64,000 bases of DNA from assembly GCA_016716525.1 (NCBI GenBank), contig JADJWE010000009.1:248001-312000 (forward strand), written 5' to 3'. The stretch comes from Candidatus Flexicrinis affinis (GTDB lineage Bacteria; Chloroflexota; Anaerolineae; Aggregatilineales; Phototrophicaceae). Under the pieces are notes generated by a model, which was given only the letters and a program-made list of their open reading frames with translations, was not told the origin of the DNA and did no database searches. Positions 53,059 to 61,513 of the stretch are shown one piece after another (within the stretch, counting starts at the first letter, position 1; each line of letters starts with the position of its first letter). The translations under genes were made by a program, and so were the position numbers.

Positions 53059-53355
53059 ATGCTGAAGAAACAACACCTGAAGAGCAAGCCGGTGTGCAAG
53101 GTCACCTTTTACACCCCGGCACAGATCGAAGCGGATACCGTCCATCTCGTGGGCGACTTCAACGGTTGGAGCGAGACCGACACCGAAATGAAGAAGCTGA
53201 AGGACGGCCGCTTCTCCGTTTTGCTGGAGCTGGACGCTGGTAAGGAATATCAGTTCCGCTACCTGATCAACGGCAAGGATTGGCACAACGACTGGGAAGC
53301 CGACAAGTACGTTCCCAATCCGTTCAGCGGCGACAACTCGGTGGTCACCACCTAG
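53059..53355 (+). CDS. Stand-alone CBM48/isoamylase-N-like domain protein
   Basis: 98 residues consisting only of a glycogen-binding CBM48 fold: VTFYTPAQIEADTVHLVGDFNGWSETDTEMKKLKDGRFSVLLELDAGKEYQFRYLINGKDWHNDWEADKYVPNPFSGDNS. The GDFNGW and FRYLING phrases are diagnostic and shared with AMPK-beta. No catalytic domain. May tether a partner to alpha-glucan. AGGGGG precedes the ATG by 11 bases. Confidence 0.88.
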   Translation: MLKKQHLKSKPVCKVTFYTPAQIEADTVHLVGDFNGWSETDTEMKKLKDGRFSVLLELDAGKEYQFRYLINGKDWHNDWEADKYVPNPFSGDNSVVTT

Positions 53356-53380
53356 TCGATCGGTCGCAGCATCAGATCGA

Positions 53381-53495
53381 AGACGCCGCGTTTCGGGCAA
53401 CCCGGGGCGCGGCGTTCGATTCCCCGTCTGCGCCATCGGGGCGCTGGGTGCGGGGAAGCGAATTCCTGCCGTGGTTTTGGGGCGGCGCCGCAGGT
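53381..53495 (-). repeat. Modular multi-hairpin repeat, divergent copy E
   Basis: Left part is a hairpin with arms ACGCCGCG (53383-53390) and CGCGGCGT (53408-53415) and an inner CGGG/CCCG; the right part, AATTCCTGCCGTGGTTTTGG then GGCGGCGCC, follows the pattern of copies A and B with changes. It ends 2-3 bp before the recombinase stop at 53498 and separates convergent genes. Confidence 0.5.
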
Positions 53496-53497
53496 GG

Positions 53498-54559
53498 CTA
53501 CTCGTCGTTGAAGCTGTCGGGGAACAGATCGATCGCGTCGGCGAGGATGTCGCTCATCAGCACAGCGCCTTCGTTAGGCAGCTTCAGTCCCTGAATGTAG
53601 CGCTCGGTGATCGCGATGCTGCTGTGGCGCAGCAGGCGGCTGATGGTGTCGATCGGCACTTTGGCTTGATGCAGCGCGCCCGCCACCGACCGGCGCAGGT
53701 CATGCGGGGCGACTGGACCGAGGTCGGCATAGCGCGCCGACTCCTCGACAATCAGCAGCACGCCTTCCGGGGTAAGGCCGCCCTTGCTGACACGTCCGCC
53801 TTTCCACACCCGCCGGATCAACGGCGAGTCGGGGAAGGCACCGCGTGTTGCCGGCAGGCAGTGTTTGCGCCATGTCTCCAGCGCCTTGACGACCTGTCGC
53901 GGGACATCGACCGAGGCGACCTTGCGCCCCTTGCCGTGGACGCGCAGCACCACGCGGTTGTTCTGCACGCTGAGATCGCCCCAGCGGGCGACGGCCAGTT
54001 CTTCGCGGCGAAGCGCCATCGTGCACAACATCGACATCACGGCGAAATTGCGCGCCGCTTGCGACTCGTGGGTGGCGATCTGCGTCGATGCCCACATCAG
54101 CGCCTTCAGTTCAGACGGCGACAGCCAGCGCCCGGTACGCTGGCCGGACTCGGCTCTCGGCGGGCGCACGCGGCTGAGAGCAGCGGCCTGTACCTCGGGA
54201 AGCCAACCAGCCTCCGCCAGCAGGTCGCCCAGCGTGACCAGCGCGGCGCGCGCCTGATTGATCCCCTGTTTGCTGTGATTGCGGCGTGCAAGCACGCCCA
54301 GCCATGCGCGTACGCCGCTGGGCGTGAGGGCATCGAGCATCATGGGCAACGGAAGCTGAGTCATCCGTTCGGCGCGTGACTCCATATCCTTGCTTTCCGG
54401 CCAACCTGCGTTGTCGACAAGGAACGTCTCGACCCAGCGGAAGTACGCCCGTTCGGTGTGCCTGCTGCTGGCACGACCCGGCAGCACCGCGGCGAAATTG
54501 AAGGTCAGGTCGCGGCGGTCGGTCGAAAGGGCGCTGCGGTTCGGGTCGCGGGGGAGCAT
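53498..54559 (-). CDS. Tyrosine recombinase (phage-integrase family)
   Basis: 353 residues. SAM-like N-terminal domain (~30-125) and a catalytic domain with the full set: Arg184 (MALRREELAVARWGDL), Lys210 (VHGKGRK), His286-x-x-Arg289 (APHDLRRSVAGAL), His312 (LLRHSSIAITERYIQ) and nucleophile Tyr321. Longer than XerC/XerD and with GVLLIVEESARYA insert-like text. It is 2 bp downstream of hepT in the same direction, so it belongs to the toxin-antitoxin operon or a mobile island. No attachment site could be recognised by eye. Confidence 0.92.
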   Translation of the reverse strand: MLPRDPNRSALSTDRRDLTFNFAAVLPGRASSRHTERAYFRWVETFLVDNAGWPESKDMESRAERMTQLPLPMMLDALTPSGVRAWLGVLARRNHSKQGINQARAALVTLGDLLAEAGWLPEVQAAALSRVRPPRAESGQRTGRWLSPSELKALMWASTQIATHESQAARNFAVMSMLCTMALRREELAVARWGDLSVQNNRVVLRVHGKGRKVASVDVPRQVVKALETWRKHCLPATRGAFPDSPLIRRVWKGGRVSKGGLTPEGVLLIVEESARYADLGPVAPHDLRRSVAGALHQAKVPIDTISRLLRHSSIAITERYIQGLKLPNEGAVLMSDILADAIDLFPDSFNDE

Positions 54560-54561
54560 GG

Positions 54562-54921
54562 TCAGGCGTCGTGGCTGTCTGGTGACTGCGCAAGATCAGC
54601 GATCATTTTCAGCACGGTTGACTTCAGTTCTGGAATGTCTGTCTTGAGCGTTTCCAGCACAAGGGCATCGCTTGTTCGATGATAGTAGTGCACGGCGCGG
54701 TCGCGAAAGCGAGCAATCTGGGCCCATTCGATATCTGAATAGGCATTTGTGAGATCTTTGGGAAGGCCTTTGACCGCTTCACCAATGATAATCAGGTTGT
54801 AGAGAACCGCATCTCTTGCGCTTGGGGAAGCCCTTAGCTCGTCAAGGGACAGCGCTGAATGCGGCTCAATCCTGTTGATGTGGTCAACGATATCGTTCAA
54901 GCGGTCAAGAGCGGTCCTCAC
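54562..54921 (-). CDS. hepT: HepT-like toxin ribonuclease (HEPN)
   Basis: 119 residues, all-helical HEPN/DUF86 fold. The ribonuclease motif R-x4-H-x-Y is present as Arg73, His78 and Tyr80 (RFRDRAVHYYHR). YNLIIIGEAVKGLP is typical of the family. HepT cleaves RNA or tRNA and is neutralised when MntA adds AMP to the Tyr of the motif. Overlaps the mntA gene by four bases, the standard pair order (antitoxin first). Confidence 0.93.
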   Translation of the reverse strand: MRTALDRLNDIVDHINRIEPHSALSLDELRASPSARDAVLYNLIIIGEAVKGLPKDLTNAYSDIEWAQIARFRDRAVHYYHRTSDALVLETLKTDIPELKSTVLKMIADLAQSPDSHDA

Positions 54922-55232
54922 AACGCAACAGCCTCCGACAAAATCTGCGCGCGCGCGGCTTCTTCGAGGCCGTCGTCGGATGCGATATCGACATGCACGC
55001 CCAAAAGATTCTCGATCGCGATCTCTAGTCCCATCATGTCGTAGACCGTCGCTCCGGGGAGAAAGGTGACGAGCAAATCGACATCGCTGCCTACGGTATC
55101 TTGATTTCGAGACACCGACCCGAAGACGCGCACATTCTCTGCACGGAACTTGGCCGCTATTGATTGGATCTCGTCCCGTCGTGCATGAAGCAGGTCACGA
55201 ATCGGTATCTTCCGGGTTGCAGTGTCTGACAT
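54918..55232 (-). CDS. mntA: MntA-like nucleotidyltransferase antitoxin
   Basis: 104 residues of the minimal nucleotidyltransferase fold: VRVFGSVSRNQDTVGSDVDLLV gives G38-S39-x10-D50-x-D52, the catalytic GS-x10-DxD motif, then GLEIAIENLLGVHVDIASDDGL. MntA uses ATP to AMPylate HepT. It is 17 bp downstream of cbs and overlaps hepT, so the order is cbs-mntA-hepT-recombinase on the minus strand. Confidence 0.93.
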   Translation of the reverse strand: MSDTATRKIPIRDLLHARRDEIQSIAAKFRAENVRVFGSVSRNQDTVGSDVDLLVTFLPGATVYDMMGLEIAIENLLGVHVDIASDDGLEEAARAQILSEAVAL

Positions 55233-55249
55233 TTCTCCATCCTCGCTAT

Positions 55250-56707
55250 CTACCGCCCCGCCAGCAGATCCAGCATGTCTATCTGCGTCAGGATGCCGAC
55301 CGGCTTGCGGTCGTCGCCGTCGCCAGTGGCTTCGGTCACCAGCGCGATCTTGGTCGAGGTGAACACGCTCATCACGCTTTCGACCGGCGTCGTCGGACTA
55401 AGCGTGACGACCTGCGTGTCGATCACGCCGGCATCGCGGATCGGCTGACGGGCCGCGTCCGCGCTCGATTCGCGCAGCAGGAAATTGAGCAGGCCGACCT
55501 CGGTCACGAGCCCGACCAACTGCCGGCGCTCGCCCACGACGGGAAGCTGCGAGACGTCGGCGCGCTTGAGCTTGGCGACCACATCGCCGACCGGGTCGCT
55601 GTCCTGCGCGGTGACCAACTCGGCGCTGGGCTTGCGCGACAGGACGCTGGCAACCGTCACATCCGCCCACTCGCTGTCGAGGAAGCGATTCTCGCGCATC
55701 CAGTTGTCGTCGAAGACCTTCGACAGGTAACGGGATCCGCTGTCGGGCAGCAGCGCGACCACCAGCTTGTCCGGCCCAAGGTCGCGGTCGGCCGCATAGC
55801 GCAGCGCCCCGGCCACCACGGCGCCGCTGCTCACGCCGCCGAAGATACCTTCCTCGCGCACGAGCCGGCGCGTCATCAGCATCGTCTCTTTGTCGCTGAC
55901 CCGCACCATGTCGTCGATCACCGTGAAATCGTAGTTCGACGGGATGAAGTCCTCGCCGATGCCTTCCGTTTTGTAGACGTGGGCCTCGGTCATCTTGCCG
56001 GTATAGAAGTAGTCGTACAGGATCGAGCCGATCGGGTCGACGCCGACGACCTGCACCTTCGGGTTCATCTGCTTGAGATAGCGCGCTACACCGGTGATCG
56101 TGCCGCCCGTGCCCATACCGCACACGAACACGTCGATCTTGCCGGCCGTCTGCCGCCAAATCTCGGGGCCGGTCGTGTCATAGTGAGTCTGGGGATTGAC
56201 CGGGTTGTGATACTGGTTGGCAAGGATGCTGTTGGGCGTGTCCTCGTGGATCTGGCGGGCGACGCTGTAGTAGCTGCGCGGGTCGTCCGGCTCGACGTTC
56301 GTCGGTGTGACGACGACGCGCGCGCCGTAGGCCCGCAGCACGCGAATCTTCTCCTCGCTCATCTTGTCGGGCATGACGAAGATACACCGGTAGCCCTTGA
56401 GCGTCGCGGCAATCGCCAAGCCGACGCCGGTGTTGCCGCTGGTCGCCTCGACCACCGTGCCGCCGGGCTTGAGCAGTCCCTTCTGTTCGGCGTCTTCGAT
56501 AATTGTCACCCCGATGCGGTCTTTGACCGATCCGCCGGGGTTGAAGTACTCGACTTTGGCCACCATCTGGCAGCGCAGGCCGCGCGCAAGCCGGTTCAAA
56601 CGGACGAGCGGTGTGTTGCCCATCACGCCGAGGACGTTGTCATAGATTTCCGGCTCGGCGGGCACGTCCGGAGTGTGCGGGCGTACTGTCGGTTGGGGCA
56701 GGGTCAT
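55250..56707 (-). CDS. cbs: Cystathionine beta-synthase with C-terminal CBS pair
   Basis: 485 residues. PLP fold-type II core (~20-330) with GNTPLVRLN, PLP Lys62 in GGSVKDRIG, EATSGNTGVGLA and GTGGTITGVARYLK (phosphate loop). SYYSVARQIHEDTPNS-type text matches CBS rather than O-acetylserine sulfhydrylase. Two CBS domains follow (~345-410 and ~425-485), expected to bind adenosyl ligands. It condenses serine and homocysteine to cystathionine in transsulfuration. No riboswitch was recognised upstream. Confidence 0.93.
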   Translation of the reverse strand: MTLPQPTVRPHTPDVPAEPEIYDNVLGVMGNTPLVRLNRLARGLRCQMVAKVEYFNPGGSVKDRIGVTIIEDAEQKGLLKPGGTVVEATSGNTGVGLAIAATLKGYRCIFVMPDKMSEEKIRVLRAYGARVVVTPTNVEPDDPRSYYSVARQIHEDTPNSILANQYHNPVNPQTHYDTTGPEIWRQTAGKIDVFVCGMGTGGTITGVARYLKQMNPKVQVVGVDPIGSILYDYFYTGKMTEAHVYKTEGIGEDFIPSNYDFTVIDDMVRVSDKETMLMTRRLVREEGIFGGVSSGAVVAGALRYAADRDLGPDKLVVALLPDSGSRYLSKVFDDNWMRENRFLDSEWADVTVASVLSRKPSAELVTAQDSDPVGDVVAKLKRADVSQLPVVGERRQLVGLVTEVGLLNFLLRESSADAARQPIRDAGVIDTQVVTLSPTTPVESVMSVFTSTKIALVTEATGDGDDRKPVGILTQIDMLDLLAGR

Positions 56708-56838
56708 CGCGTCAAGCTCCGGATTAGGGGGTCGGGGTTTGCCCGTATTCTACCATGATCGGCCTGCGGCACGTCGAGGAGGCGCGGTTGTGACGCGTGC
56801 GTTTTGGATTGCTGGCGGATGCCTCGCGCCACAGCGCT

Positions 56839-58272
56839 TTAGCCTGCGGGGACCTCGGCCAGCGCCCCCATGAGCTGCGCCATCAGGCCCATGCCGAACT
56901 GCGAGATCACCCGATACGGATCGCGCTGTAGGCCTTCTCCGGCTTTATTGACCTGTGCAACGCCCCCAAGGAACCCGTCTGGAGTCAGATAGGCGTGCAG
57001 CGCGTCGAGTGTCTCGGACGCAGCAGCGCGGGCGTCTCCAGAAAGCCATCCATGCCGTGCGGCAATCGCCAGTGCCGCGGCGATTCCGGCCGAGCCGGAC
57101 GTATCGACCGGCGTGTCAGGTTCGCCCAGGAATGTCGGCCACAGCGCGCCGGTGCGATGCCGCAGCGCCCATTCGCCAAGGCGCTGCACATCGCGGAGCA
57201 GGTCTTCGGGCGGGTCGGGAAGCACGGCCAGCGTGCGCGTCAATCCCAACAGCGACCACGCGACGCCACGGCACCAGTTAACGAAGGTACGCGAGCCGTC
57301 GGGCAGGATGCGCAGCGCGTGACTCTCGCCGTCGAACAGCGCGCGCCGCAGCCGAAGCTGCGCCAGCGCCATCGCCGTCCACTCCGGTTCGCCGCGTTGC
57401 TGGCCAATGACCGCCAGCGGATAGGCGACGGTATAGCTGCCTTCGGCCGAGAGCATGTCGGGGTCTTGGATCGCGCCGCCCTGCTGTTCCCACAGCGACC
57501 GCCAGAACCCCAGTGCGCTGTGAATCGCCGGATGATCGGGCATCACGCCGGCCATGACGGCGAACGGCAGTGTGCACTCGATGCCGTAAATGTCGCCGGC
57601 GCGCGGCCTGCTCCAGTCGTCCTCGTAGTCGAGACGTCCCTCGGCGTCGAAGAACATCGCCATGTGCGCACGGATCGCCGCATCGGCGCGGCTGGTGCTC
57701 AGCAGGCCGCACTCGGCCAGATCGCGCAGACCGACCAGCACGCAGCCCTCCTGCCAACCAAAGAACTGCAGCGAATCGAGCGAGGCGAGGCGGTCGATGA
57801 ACGCGCTGGAAGCGGGCGAATCAACGGGGCCGAGCAGATGTGGCATCAACGCGTGACTTAGGCCGTGATTGCCGTCCGGGTTGTGCAGCAGCCATAGCGG
57901 CGTCGAGCCGCCGTCGAGATGCAGCGTGACGCCATGACGTGCGGCAGCGGCGGCGTTCTCGGCGCTCAACAGCAGTTCGAACGGCTGAAAAATGTGCGCG
58001 TAGCGAATGTCGAGCAGGCCGAGCGTTCGGCCCGAGTCGACTAGCTTCACCGTTATGCGGCGGGCGTCGCGCTCGTCGATCGCTACGGCGACACGCAAGC
58101 GCGCTGGCCACGGTGCAGGCGGGTTGTCCCAAAGGAGTGCTACGGGTACGTCGTGGCTCAGCGGAAATGCCGCCCATCCGCGCGTCAGCCGCCGCTCGGG
58201 CGGGATGGGCAAGTCAGCGAAGCCCGTAGCGTGTGCGAGTGCGTAGTGTGGCGGCGTCATCGGCGCGGCCAT
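56839..58272 (-). CDS. GH88/GH105-like unsaturated uronyl hydrolase
   Basis: 477 residues, no signal peptide. A beta-sandwich-like N-terminal part (~1-145; PERRLTRGWAAFPLSHDVPVALLW) is followed by an (alpha/alpha)6-type half: EGSYTVAYPLAVIG, RTFVNWCRGVAWSLLGLTRTLAVLP, LWPTFLGEPDTPVDTSGSAGIAAALAIAARHGWL and GGVAQVNKAGEG. DTSGSAGIAAALA and the WCRGVAW phrase match GH105/GH88 enzymes, which remove 4,5-unsaturated uronic acids from lyase-made oligosaccharides in the cytoplasm. ATG follows the permease TAG with no gap, so it is the last gene of the ABC operon. The extra N-terminal part is atypical. Confidence 0.78.
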   Translation of the reverse strand: MAAPMTPPHYALAHATGFADLPIPPERRLTRGWAAFPLSHDVPVALLWDNPPAPWPARLRVAVAIDERDARRITVKLVDSGRTLGLLDIRYAHIFQPFELLLSAENAAAAARHGVTLHLDGGSTPLWLLHNPDGNHGLSHALMPHLLGPVDSPASSAFIDRLASLDSLQFFGWQEGCVLVGLRDLAECGLLSTSRADAAIRAHMAMFFDAEGRLDYEDDWSRPRAGDIYGIECTLPFAVMAGVMPDHPAIHSALGFWRSLWEQQGGAIQDPDMLSAEGSYTVAYPLAVIGQQRGEPEWTAMALAQLRLRRALFDGESHALRILPDGSRTFVNWCRGVAWSLLGLTRTLAVLPDPPEDLLRDVQRLGEWALRHRTGALWPTFLGEPDTPVDTSGSAGIAAALAIAARHGWLSGDARAAASETLDALHAYLTPDGFLGGVAQVNKAGEGLQRDPYRVISQFGMGLMAQLMGALAEVPAG

Positions 58273-59109
58273 CTACTTGAGGCCGGAGCGAGTCAGTCCC
58301 TCGACGAACTGGCGCTGCAGCACGATGAACACCAGCAGCACCGGCACCATCATGATGATTGCGGCCGCCAGCGCCTGATTGTATTGGCTTGAATACTCGC
58401 TGAAGAACATCGACAGTCCCAACGGAAGCGTGCGCAGCGCGTCCCGCGTCACCACGACCAGCGGCCACACGTAGCTGTCCCAACTGGCGAGGAAGGCGAA
58501 GATCACCACGGCGGAAATCGACGCGCGGCTCATAGGTACCACCACGCGCAGCAGGATTGACAGCTCCGAGGCCCCGTCGAGACGGGCCGCCTCGATGTAA
58601 TCGTCGGGGATGCTTTTCATGTGCTGGCGCATCAGGAAGATGCTGAACGCGTTGACGGCCTGCGGCAAGATCAACCCCTGATAGCTGTCGAGCCAGCCGA
58701 GGTCGCGCACCACCAGATACAGCGGCACGAGGATGACCTGCACCGGCAGCATCATCGTGCTGAGGATGGCGACGAACGCGATGTTCCGCCCGAAGTAGCG
58801 GTACTTGGCGAGGCTGAAGCCGGCGAGGCACGAGATGACCACCGTGAGCGCCACCGACGCCAGCGCGGCGATGATGCTGTTGAGGAAGTACGTGCCGAAC
58901 GGCCTCTCCTGAAAGGGCAGGATGAAGTTTTCCCAGAGTGGATTCTCGGGGATCCAGTTCATCGGCACGGCGAAGACCTCGGTGTTCGGCTTGAGCGCCG
59001 ATGTCGCGGCCCACGCCAGCGGGAACAGGATCAGAAACGCGCCGAAACCGAGTATGCCGTAGATGATGGCGTGCTGCGTGAAGTGGATGACGCGAGGTGA
59101 CGTGAGCAT
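58273..59109 (-). CDS. Carbohydrate ABC transporter permease (MalG type)
   Basis: 278 residues with six membrane helices; the coupling (EAA) loop is EAARLDGASELSILLRVVVPMSRA. VFAVPMNWIPENPLWENF near the first periplasmic loop is typical for the CUT1 family. It forms the channel together with the permease at 59114-60037 and needs an ATPase not encoded in the window (often a shared MsmX-like protein). Start at 59109 is 4 bp after the upstream stop. Confidence 0.94.
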   Translation of the reverse strand: MLTSPRVIHFTQHAIIYGILGFGAFLILFPLAWAATSALKPNTEVFAVPMNWIPENPLWENFILPFQERPFGTYFLNSIIAALASVALTVVISCLAGFSLAKYRYFGRNIAFVAILSTMMLPVQVILVPLYLVVRDLGWLDSYQGLILPQAVNAFSIFLMRQHMKSIPDDYIEAARLDGASELSILLRVVVPMSRASISAVVIFAFLASWDSYVWPLVVVTRDALRTLPLGLSMFFSEYSSQYNQALAAAIIMMVPVLLVFIVLQRQFVEGLTRSGLK

Positions 59110-59113
59110 CGGC

Positions 59114-60037
59114 CTACTCCTGCGTCCTGAAGAACCACATCTGGACGACGGTGAACGACAGCGCGAGCAAGAACAGGATGACCGACATGGCCGCCGCACG
59201 TCCCATGCGCAGGAAGATCCAGCCCGTCTCGTAGATGAGCACCGACAGGACGCGCGTCGCGTCGCCGGGGCCGCCGCCGGTCATGATCCAGATGACGTCG
59301 AAGTGCCGCAGTGCGTTGATGATCGACACGACGACCACGAACAGCGTTGTCGGCCGCAGCAGTGGAAACGTGATGAAGCGGAACAACTGCCAGTTGTTGG
59401 CGCCGTCAAGTCGGGCCGCTTCGTAGTATTCGTTCGGGATGTTTTGCAGGCCAGCCAGATAGATCACGCCGTAGTAGCCGGTTGCGCGCCAGACGGCGAG
59501 GATGATGACCGCCAACAGGGCGTGCTGGTTGGAGTTCAACCACGGGATCGTCTGATTGATGAACGGCGCGAGCAGTACCGTGTTGATCGGCCCGAAGGGG
59601 TGATAAAGCAGCGACCAGATGATCGCCAGCACCACCAGCGGCATGACGATCGGCGCGAAGAACACCGTGCGGAAAAACGTGCGCAGGCGGATATTCTGGT
59701 TGAGCATCAGCGCGAGGATCATCGACAGCACCCAGATCGGCACGCTGATGCCGAAGGCGTAGATAATGGTGGTGCCGAGCGACTCCACGAACTCCCGCGA
59801 GCCGAACAGGAATTCGTAATTACCAAACCCGATCCACCGCGGGGGTGAGAGCAGATTGTAATTGTAGAAACTCAGCCGGACGGCGTTGGCCATCGGGTAG
59901 AACGCAAACAGCGTGAAGTAGATCAGCGCGGGCAGCACGAAGAAGAAGCCCGTGAACCCGAGCCGTCGGCCATACGTCAGCCACGGAATGTGCTCGAACC
60001 ATGCGCGCCGGTGAACGCTGGACTCAACTGCGGCCAT
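59114..60037 (-). CDS. Carbohydrate ABC transporter permease (MalF type)
   Basis: 307 residues: cytoplasmic start, first helix FTGFFFVLPALIYFTLFAFYPMANAV, and EAA loop EAARLDGANNWQLFRFITFPLLRPT. WIMTGGGPGDATRVLSVLIYETGW is highly typical of CUT1 permeases. Partner of the MalG-type permease. Separated from the binding-protein gene by a 93-bp spacer with a hairpin. Confidence 0.94.
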   Translation of the reverse strand: MAAVESSVHRRAWFEHIPWLTYGRRLGFTGFFFVLPALIYFTLFAFYPMANAVRLSFYNYNLLSPPRWIGFGNYEFLFGSREFVESLGTTIIYAFGISVPIWVLSMILALMLNQNIRLRTFFRTVFFAPIVMPLVVLAIIWSLLYHPFGPINTVLLAPFINQTIPWLNSNQHALLAVIILAVWRATGYYGVIYLAGLQNIPNEYYEAARLDGANNWQLFRFITFPLLRPTTLFVVVVSIINALRHFDVIWIMTGGGPGDATRVLSVLIYETGWIFLRMGRAAAMSVILFLLALSFTVVQMWFFRTQE

Positions 60038-60067
60038 AGAAAGATGCTACTCCTGACAAAACAAGCA

Positions 60068-60105
60068 CGCGGGAGCAGGCCGTTCGCGCATGGCCTGCCC
60101 CCGCG
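60068..60105 (-). terminator. Intercistronic hairpin between binding protein and permease
   Basis: CGCGGG-A-GCAGGCC and GGCCTGC-C-CCCGCG form a 13-bp stem with one mismatch around a 10-nt loop. No T tract follows on the minus strand. Such hairpins often stabilise the binding-protein transcript and reduce read-through into permease genes. Confidence 0.6.
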
Positions 60106-60130
60106 CGGGTCTATCTACAACCTGCAGGCA

Positions 60131-61420
60131 TTAGCCGGCAAGCGCGGCGTTGATTTCTTCGCACGCGTTGTCGAGCGTCTCCTGTGCGTCGAGATTGTTC
60201 AGGATCGCATCTTGCACGTACTGGTGGATGATCGTGCCGATTTCGCCCTGACGCGGGTGGATCAAGCGCGGGCGGCCGTACTGCATCTGGTCGATGAACA
60301 CGTCAAGGCCCGGGAACTCAGGCACGGACGGATCGTCGGTCCAGCCAACGCGCGGGAGGATGTAGCCAGCGGTCGGAAGCCAGCGCGCGCCTTGCTGCGA
60401 GGCATAGTCGACGAAGTCCCACGCAATGTCCGTGTGCTCGGACGCGGCATTGACCGTCCACACCCACGACGACAGCATGACGACGTTGCGCTCGGCGTCG
60501 GTCATCTGCGGCAGCGGGATCAGGCGCAGATCGTCACCCACCGGCGTCAGCTGCGGGACGGCCCACGGGCCGAGGATCCACATGCCGATTCGCTCCTGAT
60601 AGAAGTCGATCATCGCGTCCTGTGCAGTCGACAGGTTGATTCCCGGCGCACCGGCGCCGTACTTGTAGTACATGTCCTGCATCGTCTGCAAAGCCGCAAC
60701 GCCCGCTGGCTCGTTCAGCGCGCAGGCATCGCCCTTATCGTCTTCAGTCAAGATCGAGCCGCCACCCTGATAGACCAACGGCGAGAACAGCAGCATCGTC
60801 CAGCCCGGCGTCACCAGATTCCACGCGAAGCCCTGGCGCTCGAACACACCGTTGTTCACCTGAGCAATCTGCGCGCCAATCTCGCCGACCTCTTCCCACG
60901 TCTTGGGATAGTCGGTTTCCGGATCGAGGCCGATCTCGCGGAACATGGCGTCGTTGATGACCATGATCCACGAGTTGTACTCGAACGGGATGCCGTACAC
61001 CTGACCGTCCTCGCCCTTGAACGGGTTGAGGCTATCGGGCACGTACGCCGCTTCGAATTCTTCCTGAGTCTCGAACCCGAACGCCGCGACGTCGACTGGG
61101 GCGAGAATGCCGTTGGCGGTCAGAATGGCGTGGTTGGCGTCGTTAATGTCGAAGATATCGGGAAGCTGACCACCAGCGGCGGCGGTCAGTACGCGGTTGA
61201 TGTAGTCTGCGCTGGAGATCAGTTCCAACTGAATATCGATTCCCGGATTGGCCGCTTCGTATTCCGCAATCAACTCCTCAGTGAGCGGATCGGCGGGCGG
61301 ATGGCTGTGCTTCCAGAACGTGATGACGGTGGTGTCCTGCGCCATGCCGACAGCGCCGACGCTGACCAGCAGGGCGAGACTAAGTAGGACTACTAGGAGA
61401 CGATGAGACGATCTGGACAT
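60131..61420 (-). CDS. Sugar ABC transporter substrate-binding protein
   Basis: 429 residues. Signal peptide (MSRSSHRLLVVLLSLALLVSVGAVGMAQD) without a clear lipobox Cys, then the SBP type 1 fold: ITFWKHSHPPADPLTEELIAEYEAANPGIDIQLELI, AGGQLPDIFDIND, QVYGIPFEYNSWIMVIN, TWEEVGEIGAQI, GMWILGPWAVPQL. It delivers an oligosaccharide to the two permeases downstream. GAGGGA is the ribosome site. First gene of the operon, divergent from the NanE-ROK fusion with a 93-bp shared control region. Confidence 0.95.
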   Translation of the reverse strand: MSRSSHRLLVVLLSLALLVSVGAVGMAQDTTVITFWKHSHPPADPLTEELIAEYEAANPGIDIQLELISSADYINRVLTAAAGGQLPDIFDINDANHAILTANGILAPVDVAAFGFETQEEFEAAYVPDSLNPFKGEDGQVYGIPFEYNSWIMVINDAMFREIGLDPETDYPKTWEEVGEIGAQIAQVNNGVFERQGFAWNLVTPGWTMLLFSPLVYQGGGSILTEDDKGDACALNEPAGVAALQTMQDMYYKYGAGAPGINLSTAQDAMIDFYQERIGMWILGPWAVPQLTPVGDDLRLIPLPQMTDAERNVVMLSSWVWTVNAASEHTDIAWDFVDYASQQGARWLPTAGYILPRVGWTDDPSVPEFPGLDVFIDQMQYGRPRLIHPRQGEIGTIIHQYVQDAILNNLDAQETLDNACEEINAALAG

Positions 61421-61439
61421 CTTTTTCCCTCAATTTCTG

Positions 61440-61464
61440 CAATACCTCGCGGTGAGGGGTATTG
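61440..61464. promoter_or_regulatory. Inverted repeat in the divergent transport/NanE-ROK control region
   Basis: CAATACCTC and GAGGGGTATTG form an imperfect dyad around GCGGT, halfway between the start codons at 61420 and 61514. It is a good candidate operator for co-regulation of both operons; no regulator gene was identified. Confidence 0.4.
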
Positions 61465-61513
61465 TATCCATACCAAGAGAAGCCACGCAACCAACTACGG
61501 AGTCCGATTGGTC

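Noticed and set aside
55160..56758. 532-codon open frame antisense to cbs
   Set aside because: Composition (Asp/His/Val/Leu-rich) is typical of antisense frames in GC-rich DNA; cbs on the other strand is certain.
56791..56873. 27-codon GTG-initiated frame with GAGGAGG upstream
   Set aside because: Overlaps the 3' end of the GH88/105-like gene and has no recognisable features.
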